A stretch of DNA of 64,000 bases from Kordia sp. GTDB lineage: Bacteria; Bacteroidota; Bacteroidia; Flavobacteriales; Flavobacteriaceae. Below, one piece after another: positions 7,835 through 18,100 of the stretch (positions are counted from its first letter, which is position 1; each line of letters begins with the position of its first letter). The position numbers and the translations under genes are program-made. The notes under the pieces are model-generated. The model was not told where the DNA came from and did no database searches. It worked only from the letters and a program-made list of their open reading frames with translations. The stretch covers positions 1 to 64,000 of the forward strand of contig NVVR01000003.1 in the NCBI GenBank assembly GCA_002733415.1. Reading direction: 5' to 3'.

Positions 7835-8362
7835 ATGATTAAAAATTTTCCAAAAGGATGGCATGTTCTGTATGTCAAATCTAGACATGAAAAAAAAGTG
7901 CATGACCTGCTATTAGATGTGTCACTAGATTCGTTTTTGCCAATGATAAAAACGACTCGTAAATGGAGTGATCGCATGAAAACGAGTTTAAAGCCATTAT
8001 TTCCATCATATGTTTTTGTAAATATAAAATCATCACGGGATTTTCATAAAGCCTTAAGTGTACGAAGTGAGGGGAGCTTTGTCAGATTTGGTACCAAGTA
8101 TGCAAGAGTTTCTGAAACGGATATGTGTTTGATTAAGTTGTTGACTTCTTCAACGAGCATTAAGGATGTTGAGGTTGGTGTTGACCTGCCTTTAGAGGGA
8201 AGTTTTAAAGTAGTCAATGAGGGCGCTTTATTGGGTTTAAAATGTAAAGTTCTTAATGTAAATAATAAAAACAAAATTGTTGTACGTATTGAATCAATTC
8301 AACAAAATATATGTGTAACAATACCAGTAAGTTATTTATCAGATTTAAAAACCGCTGTGTAA
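7835..8362 (+). CDS. UpxY/LoaP-like transcription antiterminator (NusG paralogue)
   Basis: 175 residues. The NGN domain is at ~5-110, with GWHVLYVKSRHEKKV at the start and KPLFPSYVFVNI marking the canonical core. A KOW-like beta region follows at ~120-170 (GALLGLKCKVLNV...VVRIE). Housekeeping NusG is not expected here, and the family includes locus-specific factors (RfaH, UpxY, LoaP, TaA) that let polymerase pass terminators in very long operons. Its position directly ahead of a ~41-kb one-direction biosynthetic locus, with hairpins in between, fits that role. It probably acts on the adjacent leader; that target is inferred. Confidence 0.88.
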   Translation: MIKNFPKGWHVLYVKSRHEKKVHDLLLDVSLDSFLPMIKTTRKWSDRMKTSLKPLFPSYVFVNIKSSRDFHKALSVRSEGSFVRFGTKYARVSETDMCLIKLLTSSTSIKDVEVGVDLPLEGSFKVVNEGALLGLKCKVLNVNNKNKIVVRIESIQQNICVTIPVSYLSDLKTAV

Positions 8363-8422
8363 TGTTTAAGATTAGACATTAGTCACAAGTAATTCTGGGG
8401 GTTTAATCAGCTTAAGTAATTA

Positions 8423-8466
8423 ATTTTCAAGGCGTTGTTTTTTTTATTAAAAAACGCCTTGAAAAT
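8423..8466 (+). terminator. long hairpin after the antiterminator gene
   Basis: ATTTTCAAGGCGTT (8423-8436) pairs perfectly with AACGCCTTGAAAAT (8453-8466), and the loop is mostly T's and A's that can extend the stem. It lies 60 bases past the NusG-like stop. It could end that gene's transcript or act as the barrier the protein overrides. Confidence 0.6.
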
Positions 8467-8706
8467 TTTAGTAAAGAAAATATTAAAGTTACTTTTGTGC
8501 AAGTTATTCAAAACAACTTTAGGATTTTATCATAATTTCTGATAGTGACTATAATTCCAACTTATCTTTTTTATTAAAAAGATTGTGTGACTAAGAACGG
8601 CGAAGCCATGTCTTTTTTACACTTTTTTTTTAATTTTAGATTTATAATATTGACAGTTACAAGTTAAATCCAAATAATATAAATCATATTCTAAAATTTA
8701 TTTTCC

Positions 8707-8731
8707 CCAAATTTTTGCTACAAAAATTTGG
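8707..8731 (+). promoter_or_regulatory. perfect triloop hairpin in the leader
   Basis: CCAAATTTTTG and CAAAAATTTGG form an 11-bp perfect stem around CTA. No T run follows, so it is unlikely to be a terminator. It is a candidate protein-binding or nut/LoaP-type RNA site. Function is inferred only from position and structure. Confidence 0.45.
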
Positions 8732-9208
8732 AATGACTCTGTGTGTTTGTTTTAAAGTCATCCTTATAAGTGCATTTTTTTTTAAAATTAAACACTGAAA
8801 ACATACTTCTCCGAAAGCTATAATTTATTAACGAAACATACCAGTCATAAGTTTCCGATAAGATTAATAAATTGTAAAAAAGAAAGAAATAAAAAGAATA
8901 AAGTTTCTAATTGACGCAGATGGTATTTGAGACTTCAAAATTAAACAAGAGTCTCAGTTATTGAGAGTAAAAAAAGGGGGCAATATCTAGTTTAAAGAGA
9001 GTAATACTAAAAAGAATAACATAGTGACAGTATATTTGGGCTACAAAAATAATAATTGTTACTGTGTCTATTAGCAAATGTTTTTGAGAATATTCCTAAG
9101 CAATTTAGGGGTGGTTTATATATAACAAAACTACAAATGTTCTTTTAAAATAAATTTATAATTGTACTACTGAGAAACCTTATATAAATAAATACATATT
9201 CTTAAAAA

Positions 9209-11602
9209 ATGAAATACATTAATTTTATTCAAAAATTTAGATGGCTAGTGATAAGTTTTATACTTGTTTTGTTTGTAGTCATTGTTTCAGGTATGCAACA
9301 TTTAAAAGTTAATACATCACTTGATAAATGGTTTAAGGAAGGAGATCCGTTAAAACAGGCCACTGAACAATTCGAAGATATATTCGGGAACGATCAATTT
9401 GTTGGGATATTGGTAGAGACTGAGGATGTATTTACAGCAGAGAATTTAAAATTAATAGAAGAGCTAGGAGAAGAGATAAAGAATGGTGTGCCTTTTGTGG
9501 ATGAGGTTTATTCTATAATGGAAAATGAAATTACGTCCTTAGATGCTGAAGGAAGTATTACTATTAGATCTCTTACTCAGGGTAATTCTTTGAATAATAA
9601 AACGGACATGAATGCACTTAAAGAACGTGCTTTTATTGATGATAATTTTTATGATAGATTGTTAACAAAAGATTGTAAACAATCCATGGTAGCAATTAGT
9701 TTTACTCCTTTTCCTGCCAATTGGACGGATGATAAGCAGCAAACACCTTCCGTAGCAGCAGGTGAATTGGTGTCAAATATTATTAAAAAGAATAAATATG
9801 CGTCTTTAAATCTAAATGCTACGGGGCTTCCGGTTGTAAATTATCAATTACTTTCTGTAATAGGTAAAGAAACTAAGATTATGACCATGATATCGTTGTT
9901 ACTTTCCATATTGATTACCGCATTTATCTTACGTTCTTTCAGAGGGGTAATGATGACCTTTGTTACCGCTATTATGGCAATCTTAATGATGCTTGGAATA
10001 TTGTCTTTTGCACAAGTTCAGATTGAATCTACATTTTTAGGTATGCCTATATTAGTGGGAATTGCTATTTCTATATGTTATAGTATTCACGTACTCACCT
10101 TCTTTAAAAGGCATATGCGCTTTGATGGTAATAGGAGAGAGGCTGTGGCTAAAGCTTTTAAAGATACGTATAGATCAATAATCTTTACTTATCTAACAAC
10201 AGTAGCGGCTTTATTAACATTTTTGTTTGTAGAGATTGAGTTTGTTCGTTTTGTAGGTTTAAGTTCGGCACTTATTGTATCTCTTATTTTTGCCTTAGTA
10301 ATGGTATTTATGCCTGCAGTATTGAGTGTAGGTAAAAATGCTTCCGCAAAAAAGGTTAGACAAGAAGAGACTAAAATGAGTAAAAGATTTGAAGATCTTT
10401 CTAACTGGGTGATGGGGAATGGTAAATTAGTATTGACCACCTTCTCTATTGTTTTTGTTATCATGATTTATGGTATGACAAAAGTAGAAGTGTCTACCGA
10501 TTGGGAGCGTACGTATGGTCGTAAGTTAGAAGGGATTAATATGGCTCTTAACGTAGCAGAATCTGATTTGGGAGCCTTGTTCTCCTATGAGGTTTTAATT
10601 GAATTGCCTAATATGGATGATGCTAAGAGCCCTGAAAATTTGAAAAAACTAGAAGCATTAGGTAAGGAAATTTTAAAATTTGAGGATACTAAACGTATTA
10701 ATAGTATTGTAGATTACGTTAAAAATTTTAATAAAATATTAAATAATAATGATGTGGCTTATGACGTCATTCCAGACAACAGAAATGAAGTTGCACAGTT
10801 GTTGTATTTATATGAAACTGCCGGTGGGACAGAGGCTGAAGATTGGGTAGATTACGAATATAAATATTTCCGTTTAAATGTTGAAACTGATTACTATAAT
10901 ACACAAGTAATAAAAGAGAATATTGCTTCTATTCAAGAAAAAGCAGAAGCTTCATTCCCAGGATCAAAGGTTTCTATTGTTGGGTCATTACCCCAGGCTC
11001 TAAAAATGCAAGATTATTTGGTTGACGGTCAGATAAAAACATTTGCATTGTCATTAATAATTATAACTATGTTACTTATAATAGTATTTAAAAGTATTAA
11101 AGTTGGTTTAATAGGGCTTATTCCTAATATTTCTCCAGCAGTATTTGTTGGTGGTGTAATGGGGTATATGGGAATACCTTTAGATATGGTAACAATTACT
11201 TTAATCCCTATGCTACTTGGTTTAGCAGTGGATGATACCATTCACTTTATTAACCATTGTAAGCACGCTTTTGAAGAAACCAAAAATTACAATAAAGCCA
11301 TTAGTAATACCTTTAAAACTGTTGGTTTAGCCTTATTTTTTACAACATTAATTCTTTCTGTTAACTTTTCTGTAAATACAACTTCTTCGGTAAAAATGCT
11401 TTGCAATATGGGTATAATGTCTGTAGTGGGGATAATAGCAGCTTTATTGGCAGATTATTTTGTGTTACCAATTTTATTAAAAAACATGAAGGCTTTTGGT
11501 GAAGAAAGTGAGGAAACTGATATAAATTCAGAATCAGCTACGGGAATCAAAGAACATAACAAGTTGGTTGAAGAAAAAGAGTTAGAACCAGAATTAGTTT
11601 AA
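9209..11602 (+). CDS. RND/MMPL-family exporter
   Basis: 797 residues in two homologous halves. A first helix at ~11-29 is followed by a large periplasmic loop (30-220) and a bundle of five helices (~223-375). The second half repeats this: a helix at ~405-423, a loop, and a bundle at ~605-770. SLDKWFKEGDP opens the first loop. The second bundle contains LGLAVDDTIHFINH, the conserved acidic helix 4 motif of the predicted-exporter branch of the RND superfamily. These pumps move hydrophobic or lipid-linked molecules with proton motive force. It leads a set with a LolA-like protein and an outer-membrane barrel just before the NRPS/PKS genes, so product export is the likely role. Confidence 0.85.
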   Translation: MKYINFIQKFRWLVISFILVLFVVIVSGMQHLKVNTSLDKWFKEGDPLKQATEQFEDIFGNDQFVGILVETEDVFTAENLKLIEELGEEIKNGVPFVDEVYSIMENEITSLDAEGSITIRSLTQGNSLNNKTDMNALKERAFIDDNFYDRLLTKDCKQSMVAISFTPFPANWTDDKQQTPSVAAGELVSNIIKKNKYASLNLNATGLPVVNYQLLSVIGKETKIMTMISLLLSILITAFILRSFRGVMMTFVTAIMAILMMLGILSFAQVQIESTFLGMPILVGIAISICYSIHVLTFFKRHMRFDGNRREAVAKAFKDTYRSIIFTYLTTVAALLTFLFVEIEFVRFVGLSSALIVSLIFALVMVFMPAVLSVGKNASAKKVRQEETKMSKRFEDLSNWVMGNGKLVLTTFSIVFVIMIYGMTKVEVSTDWERTYGRKLEGINMALNVAESDLGALFSYEVLIELPNMDDAKSPENLKKLEALGKEILKFEDTKRINSIVDYVKNFNKILNNNDVAYDVIPDNRNEVAQLLYLYETAGGTEAEDWVDYEYKYFRLNVETDYYNTQVIKENIASIQEKAEASFPGSKVSIVGSLPQALKMQDYLVDGQIKTFALSLIIITMLLIIVFKSIKVGLIGLIPNISPAVFVGGVMGYMGIPLDMVTITLIPMLLGLAVDDTIHFINHCKHAFEETKNYNKAISNTFKTVGLALFFTTLILSVNFSVNTTSSVKMLCNMGIMSVVGIIAALLADYFVLPILLKNMKAFGEESEETDINSESATGIKEHNKLVEEKELEPELV

Positions 11603-11609
11603 TCCCAAT

Positions 11610-11690
11610 ATCACAACCCAAAATCCCCTCTTTATTAAAAGATAGTTAATACACTACTTCCTAAAAACGAGGATTAAGGGAGCTGTCTAA
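11610..11690 (+). repeat. intergenic CTCCC/GGGAG-type repeat, copy 1
   Basis: Complementary pieces (AAATCCCCTCTTTATTAAAAG and GAGGATTAAGGGAG) form an imperfect inverted repeat related to the two copies at 32804-32983. It lies between the pump and the LolA-like gene and is probably a dispersed palindromic element. Confidence 0.45.
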
Positions 11691-11741
11691 AAAGAAGGGA
11701 CTAATCTAAATATCAAAACAATAATTAATTTAAATAAAAAA

Positions 11742-12542
11742 TTGATGAAAAAATATATATTAGTATTAGCTGTTTTCGTAATGGTGAGTATGGGATTTGT
11801 TACTATCAATAACGAAACCGAGGCCGAGAAAAAAGGAAAAGAAATATTTGAAAAAGTATTGGCTGTAAATGATGGAAATACCAGAAAGTCCAGCATGACC
11901 ATTATAAAAATAAACAGAAGAGGAAAGAAAAGAGTTGAAAAGATAGTAAACTTGGTAAAAGAAGGAGAGGTTGAAAAAACATTATTTTTCACCACTTATC
12001 CTGCTGATGTAAGAGGTGTGGGGTTTTTATCTTTTGATTACCATGAAGATGGTAAAGACGACGATAGATGGTTGTATTTGCCGGCAACAAAAAAAACCAG
12101 ACGTATTAGCAGCGCAGCTTCTAGGAACGAATATTTTTTAGGAACTGATTTTACATATCGTGATGCTGAAAAACCAGAGGCGGACGAAGAAAAGTGGATT
12201 TATGTTAAGGATGTTAATAAAGAAGGTGTTTATTATTGGGAAGTGGAAAGATATATCACAGACGGCGAGAGCAATTATTCTAAAATGGTTTCTTTAATAG
12301 ATCAGTCCAATCATCTAATCATAGAAACTCAATATTTTGATAAAAGAGGTGAACTTATGAAATCTGCAATTGCTTCTGGTATTAAAGAAATTAATGGATT
12401 CTGGACGGCTTTAGAAACGCATATGATTAATCATCAAAAAAATCACCAAACTATTCTTAAGACGGAAAATATAGAGTTTGATATAGAAATCGATGATCAT
12501 TTTTTCACTGTTATGGCACTGGAAAATGGTGTTATAGATTAA
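11742..12542 (+). CDS. LolA-like outer-membrane lipoprotein-sorting family protein
   Basis: 266 residues with an N-terminal signal helix (ILVLAVFVMVSMGFV). A half-barrel fold of the LolA_like (PF17131) type follows: VNLVKEGEVEKTLFFTTYPADVRGVGFLSF, with DDDRWLYLPATKKTRRISSA and FLGTDFTYRD, the signature core of that group. Members are periplasmic and encoded beside MMPL/RND pumps, as here. They are thought to carry a hydrophobic ligand between the membranes. Gap to the pump is 139 bases. True LolA (lipoprotein chaperone) is less likely because of the pump context and length. Confidence 0.82.
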   Translation: MMKKYILVLAVFVMVSMGFVTINNETEAEKKGKEIFEKVLAVNDGNTRKSSMTIIKINRRGKKRVEKIVNLVKEGEVEKTLFFTTYPADVRGVGFLSFDYHEDGKDDDRWLYLPATKKTRRISSAASRNEYFLGTDFTYRDAEKPEADEEKWIYVKDVNKEGVYYWEVERYITDGESNYSKMVSLIDQSNHLIIETQYFDKRGELMKSAIASGIKEINGFWTALETHMINHQKNHQTILKTENIEFDIEIDDHFFTVMALENGVID

Positions 12543-12748
12543 TGAATAGTTACCATGTAAATAATAAAGTTTGTTAAAAACTGTATGTGTAATATTTATA
12601 TATATGATGATTTGGGTATTGGATAGTATTTTTTAATACTGTCAAGTAAAACGATAAACAAATTAACGTGTTTAAATAGAAATACAATTAATCATATTAT
12701 AGTATAAGCTTTATAAATTCAAAATATTTAAGAATAAGTCCCCATTTA

Positions 12749-13987
12749 ATGATGAACAAATTATTACCCCTTATTTTATTATTAGGACTGTCTAGTGCGT
12801 TGTTTTCTCAGGATAAGCCAAAAATGAGATTTCAAGGTTTTTTAGATAGTTATCATGCCTTAGGTGTCGAAAATGATGGCGATTTTTTAAGCTCTAGATC
12901 TCGTTTTAGGGGTGAGTTATTGTACTATACACCCGCTTCTAAATTATTCTTTTCGGTTAATTATTTTCAGAATTATATAGTAGATGATTTGTCCGAGATA
13001 ATGATAAGAGAGGCCTATTTATATCACAGACATAAAAATTGGTCTATGTGGTTGGGAAGACAAATAATAACCTTTGGCCAATCAGACGGATTACCTATTA
13101 CGGATTTGATATCGCCTTTAGATCTTGTGGAGTTTTTAGCAAGGGATTATGACGATATCAGAATGGGAGTGGATGGTGTACGGCTTAATTATTCAAAAAA
13201 CAATATGAATCTTGATATGTTTTTTGTACCCGTATCACAGTTTAATAGACTACCCATTCCTAATACGCCTTGGGGTGTTGATTTAGTAGATGGATTAACG
13301 ACCGATGATTATGTAAATCAATTACCAGAAAAGAATATTAAAAATTCTGAACTCGGGTTCCGCTCAAGTTTTTATAAAAAAGGATTAGATTTTTCATTTA
13401 CAGTATTGCATACTTGGGATAAACAAGCTTTATTTTTGTTTAATGCACCAATCAGTCCTATTGATAGACCAACTATAGATATTGTATACCATAGGTTAAA
13501 TTTGGCATCATTTGATTTTGCTAAACCAATCAAAAAAATTGTATTAAAAGGAGAATTCTCTTATTATTTTGATAAGACCTATCAGACCAATATCACCGGA
13601 AATGATCAGTTCAGAAAGACTAATGCTATCAATGGAATGCTAGGATTAGATTATATGCCGGGTAAAGAATGGCTTTTTGCAGTTCAGTATCAAAATGAAC
13701 ATATTCTAGATTATTCAGATAATTATTTGGTTAAACAAGATAATCAGTTTGGGACAGTATTGATTAGTAAAAAGGTGATGCGAAATACTTTATTACTTAG
13801 TTCTCAAGCATTTTTAAGATTTACAGAAAAGGCAGCTTTTAACAGGTTAACAATAGATTATACACTTACAAATGAGATTCATGTCTCTACTGGGTATGAT
13901 TTGTTCATAGCTAAAAAAGCAGATGGATTATTTTATCAATATAAAGATAATGATGAGATATGGGTTAAATTTAAATATAGTTTTTAA
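12749..13987 (+). CDS. outer-membrane beta-barrel protein (DUF1302-like)
   Basis: 412 residues with a signal peptide (PLILLLGLSSALFSQ). Alternating beta-strand sequence then runs through the whole length (FRGELLYYTPASKLFFSVNYF, WSMWLGRQIITFGQSDG) and ends in an aromatic terminal strand (EIWVKFKYSF), as in Omp85-assembled barrels. The RQIITFGQSDG...DLISPLDLVEF region resembles DUF1302 porin-like proteins, which co-occur with MMPL pumps and LolA/DUF1329 proteins. It would provide the outer-membrane step of the export set. Confidence 0.75.
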   Translation: MMNKLLPLILLLGLSSALFSQDKPKMRFQGFLDSYHALGVENDGDFLSSRSRFRGELLYYTPASKLFFSVNYFQNYIVDDLSEIMIREAYLYHRHKNWSMWLGRQIITFGQSDGLPITDLISPLDLVEFLARDYDDIRMGVDGVRLNYSKNNMNLDMFFVPVSQFNRLPIPNTPWGVDLVDGLTTDDYVNQLPEKNIKNSELGFRSSFYKKGLDFSFTVLHTWDKQALFLFNAPISPIDRPTIDIVYHRLNLASFDFAKPIKKIVLKGEFSYYFDKTYQTNITGNDQFRKTNAINGMLGLDYMPGKEWLFAVQYQNEHILDYSDNYLVKQDNQFGTVLISKKVMRNTLLLSSQAFLRFTEKAAFNRLTIDYTLTNEIHVSTGYDLFIAKKADGLFYQYKDNDEIWVKFKYSF

Positions 13988-14030
13988 GCTATTAGTATAC
14001 TGTTTATATTTTTTCATTTAAAATAAAATT

Positions 14031-15110
14031 ATGAGTAAAATAAAATTAATTAGAGGAGGGGTTGTTCTAGGTATACTTACCTTATTAATTTGGGGGTATT
14101 TAAGACTTACAAAGACATATACTGATCCAATAACAGATCAATCGGGTAATGTTATAGAAAATAGTATTGCTTTTTTCGATAAAATTCAATTGGGCGGTAT
14201 GGATCAACAAATTCTGATTAGAGGTAATAATATAAATAACCCAGTAATATTATTTTTACATGGTGGGCCAGGGGCACCAGATATGCCTATGGTTAGGTTC
14301 TTTAATGGTGATTTAGAAAAGAGTTTTACCATGGTTACTTGGGATCAAAGGGGATGTGGTAAATCTTATTCAGAAGAAGCTTTTGACAGCAATTTTACTA
14401 TGGATCAATTTGTATCTGATGCTAAGGAATTGACTGATTATTTAAAGAAAACGTTAAATAAAGATAAAATTTATTTGATAGGTCATTCTTGGGGATCTTT
14501 AATAGGGATGAAATTGATAGAAAAGCATCCGCAAGACTTTGTAGAGTATTTGTCCATTTCTCAGGTCGTTGATATGGCACAGAGCGAAAATTACAGTTAT
14601 GCTTTTGTAAAAGAACAAATTGAAATATCTGGAGACCAAGAATTGAAAGATGCTTTCTCTAAAATAGGTGTACCACAAAAAGGTAAATATCCTGGAGGAG
14701 TTGCAGCCATGATGAAGCAACGTGATCTTTTATTGAAATTAGGTGGGGTGTTAAAAAAATATACGGATTATGCACCTATGATAGAGGCTTTTCAGGAAGT
14801 TACTGAAACAAATTACCCTGATTTTATGAAGCTACAAGATGCCTTTTCTACGTCTACTAAACATTTATGGAGCGAAATAGTAAGATTAAATATTATGAAA
14901 ACTATACCGGAGGTAAAAGTTCCTGTACATTTTGTTTACGGTAAGGATGATAAAATAGTTAACCCTTCTTTAATAAGGCTATACAAAAGCGAGTTAATAG
15001 CTCCTAAAAAAACAATTACTGAGTTTGAAAATTGCGCACATTTCCCACAAATAGAAGATAACAAGCGTTTTAATGAATTAATAATGACTCTTTGGTCAAC
15101 TAAAAACTAA
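14031..15110 (+). CDS. membrane-anchored alpha/beta hydrolase (proline iminopeptidase-like)
   Basis: 359 residues. One N-terminal helix (~9-25) is followed by an alpha/beta hydrolase. FLHGGPGAPD gives the HGGPG oxyanion motif of S33 iminopeptidase-like enzymes. GHSWGS is the nucleophile elbow (Ser ~152), VYGKDD carries the acid, and NCAHFPQ the histidine. The stop codon overlaps the NRPS start (ATG at 15110), so the two are translationally coupled. It may trim, cyclise or hydrolyse the peptide outside the cytoplasmic membrane, or protect the host from the product. The substrate cannot be told. Confidence 0.8.
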   Translation: MSKIKLIRGGVVLGILTLLIWGYLRLTKTYTDPITDQSGNVIENSIAFFDKIQLGGMDQQILIRGNNINNPVILFLHGGPGAPDMPMVRFFNGDLEKSFTMVTWDQRGCGKSYSEEAFDSNFTMDQFVSDAKELTDYLKKTLNKDKIYLIGHSWGSLIGMKLIEKHPQDFVEYLSISQVVDMAQSENYSYAFVKEQIEISGDQELKDAFSKIGVPQKGKYPGGVAAMMKQRDLLLKLGGVLKKYTDYAPMIEAFQEVTETNYPDFMKLQDAFSTSTKHLWSEIVRLNIMKTIPEVKVPVHFVYGKDDKIVNPSLIRLYKSELIAPKKTITEFENCAHFPQIEDNKRFNELIMTLWSTKN

Positions 15111-18100
15111 TGGATACAAGGTTCTTTTCTCCGCAGTTATCAAGCTTGTTTGTAGAAGGCCAATTTCCAGGTGGTACTACACAGAGTTTAGTGGTGTCTT
15201 ATAGCTTTAAGAGTACACCGGAAAAAGCTACTTTAGATAAAGCTATTAATAAGTTAATCTCTAGTAGTGATGCCCTTAGAACAGTTGCCATTAAAAACGA
15301 TGAATGTGTTTTTATGCCTCAGGTTCAGGCGGCGTCTTTGGCAGAAATAAAGTATCATATTTTTGTAAACAATGATGGTTTTAAAGATTGGGTAGATAAC
15401 TATGCCGTAAAACCATTTTTTATAAATGGAAAACCGTTGATTCAGTTCTCTGTTTGCAAGATAGAAACCGAATTGATTTTGGTAGTAAAAATGCATCATA
15501 GTATCTGTGATGCATTTTCTTGGAAATTGATTTTTGATAGAATAACAAGTTTTTGTTTTCCAGAAAAATATCCTGTTATAAAAGAAAATCCTTACGTTGA
15601 ATTTTTAAAAAGTACTACTAGTTATCTTAATTCTGATCAATTTATTGTAGATAAAAATTATTGGATAGATTCTTTTAAAAGACTACCAGAGGAATCTGTA
15701 AACACAAAAAAAATAGCAAAAAATTTAGATAGTAATCGCGTGTCTTTTGAATTCGATAAAAAACTTTCTAAAGAAATTAGACAGTTCTGTAAAGAGCAAG
15801 GTGTTTCTGTTTTTAGACTTATGATGTCTGCATTAATTATCTTAAAACAAAGGAAAGAAAGAAGTTATAATATAACGGTAGGAGCTGTACTTCATAATAG
15901 GTTTAAGCAAGAACGCAAAGAAACCATTGGTATGATGGTGTCTACAGTTCCTTTCATTATAAAAACTAATGTAGATACTTCTGTTTTAGCCTTATTTGGA
16001 TTATTATCTAGTAAGCTAAAAGAAGTTGTAACACATCAAGAATATCCTTACGAATATATTTTAAGTGATATTAGGGCTAGGCATAAATTAAATACGGATT
16101 ACCGTTTGTTTGATACGGTAATGTCTTATCAAAATGCAGCTTATTCAGAGGAATTAGAGGAGTTTAATTGGCATCACCATGGGCAAGATTTGTTTCCTAT
16201 GGTTATCCATATCAGTGATAGAATTAAACAAAATGACAGTAAATTTTTATTGGAATTCGATTATAACAAATCACTGTTTAAGGAATGGGAGGTTGAGAGT
16301 ATTTATTATAGTTTATCAACTTTAGTAATTGCAATGATGGAGAATCCTGAACAATCCATTAGTCAATTATGTACGGCTCCTAATAGCCATATTATCGATA
16401 CTAAAAATATTGTAAACAAACCATTTAAGAATTACAACCCACAATTGTCCGTTGTAGAGCGGTTTAAATTACATGTTGTTGATAATTCATTAAAAACGGC
16501 AATTACGTATAGAGGAACACAATTCTCGTACTTAGAATTGGATCAGTTGTCAGATGTTTTAGCAGATAAATTGCTAAAATCAGGAATTGAGCAAGAAAGT
16601 TTTATAGGAATTTGTGCTCGCAGATCTGAGGAAACAATAATTGGGATATTGGCGATATTAAAACTTAATTGCACGTATGTACCTATAGATGAAGGTTTAC
16701 CAGGAGAACGCCAAAAGTTTATTACTGAGGATTGTGAACTCGATATAATAATAGGAAATGAGGCTGCTTTAGATTTTGATTACAAAGGAAGAATTGTTGG
16801 TGTAGATATGGTTTTTGATACTGAAAAACAATTCAACCTGCCAAAATTAAATTATGAGATTCCTGCTTATGTGATGTACACTTCTGGTTCTACAGGAGCA
16901 CCAAAGGGGGTGGTTATTCCTCAATCAGGAATTATAAGATTGGTTTGTAATAATCAATTTATAGAGTTTGATAGCAACACTAATTTTATCCATACTGGTG
17001 CACCTGCTTTTGATGCTTCAACTTTTGAAATATGGGGTGCCCTACTGAACGGAGGGACTGTTCATATTCCGCAAAATAATGATATTTTTAATCCAGAAGC
17101 GTTAGCTAGTTTTATAGAAAAATGGTATGTAAATGTGATGTGGTTAACGTCTGGATTATTTAATTTCCTTACAGATAATAATGTCAATTTTGGACAATTA
17201 AAACATTTAATAGTTGGTGGAGATGTTCTTTCTCCCAGATACATCCAGCGTATATATGATACTCATAATAACCTGACGATATATAACGGTTACGGACCAA
17301 CGGAAAACACCACGTTTTCTATAGTTCATAAAATACCAAGAGAGGTCCCCTTTAATATTCCATTGGGAAAAAGCTTTAGAAATTCAGAGGTCTATATTCT
17401 AGATCAGTTTAATAAACCTTTACCAAAAGGGGTTATAGGGGAAATTTATGTGGGTGGTGATGGTTTAGCAAATTGCTATTTAAATAACCCAGAATTGACT
17501 GATTCAAAATTTATAACAGAATCAAATTACAATTTGGGAAGGTTGTATAAAACGGGTGATTTTGGACGTTTCTTAGAAGATGATACGGTGGAGTTTCATG
17601 GTCGTATGGATACGCAAGTTAAAATTAGAGGTCATCGTATAGAAATTAGTGAAATAGAAGAGGCTGTAATGAAAGAGGGAGGCATACAAAAAGTATGTGT
17701 TGCTATTAAAGGTACAGAAGCTCAGGAGCGAGAATTATGGGCATTTATAGTTGCCGATGCTATTATAGACACGGTTAAATTATCATCTGTCATAGCAGAA
17801 GTATTACCGGAATATGCGGTGCCTACTAACTTTTTTCAGCTTAATGATTTTCCGTTAACTGTTAATGGAAAGATAGATAAAACAGCATTGGTTCAAGAGG
17901 GAATAGATGTTAATATAAATATGGATGTAAGCATAGAAGATTCATATTCTGAAACAGAATTGATCCTTGCTAATTTGTGGGAAGAGGTTTTAGAGAACAG
18001 AAACTTTACTAAAGACAGTGATTTCTTTGTGTGCGGTGGACATTCTATAAAAGTAATGCAATTATCGGCCTTGTTGATAAAACGATACAGCGTTAGATTG

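Larger units (their letters stand above)
8363..9208 (+). promoter_or_regulatory. 846-nt non-coding leader of the biosynthetic operon
   Basis: No convincing ORF in either strand. The stretch is extremely A/T rich and contains three hairpins: 8423-8466, 8564-8583 (ATCTTTTT/AAAAAGAT) and 8707-8731. The -7-like sequences TACTTTTG (8490-8497) and TATATTTG (9031-9038) have no well-placed TTG. Such a long untranslated segment after a NusG paralogue is the expected place for terminator/antiterminator control. Promoter position and transcript start are not determined. Confidence 0.5.

Noticed and set aside
9031-9038. Main operon promoter at TATATTTG
   Set aside because: The -7 box is good but there is no TTG at 17-23 bases upstream, and the whole leader is A/T rich, so chance matches are expected.
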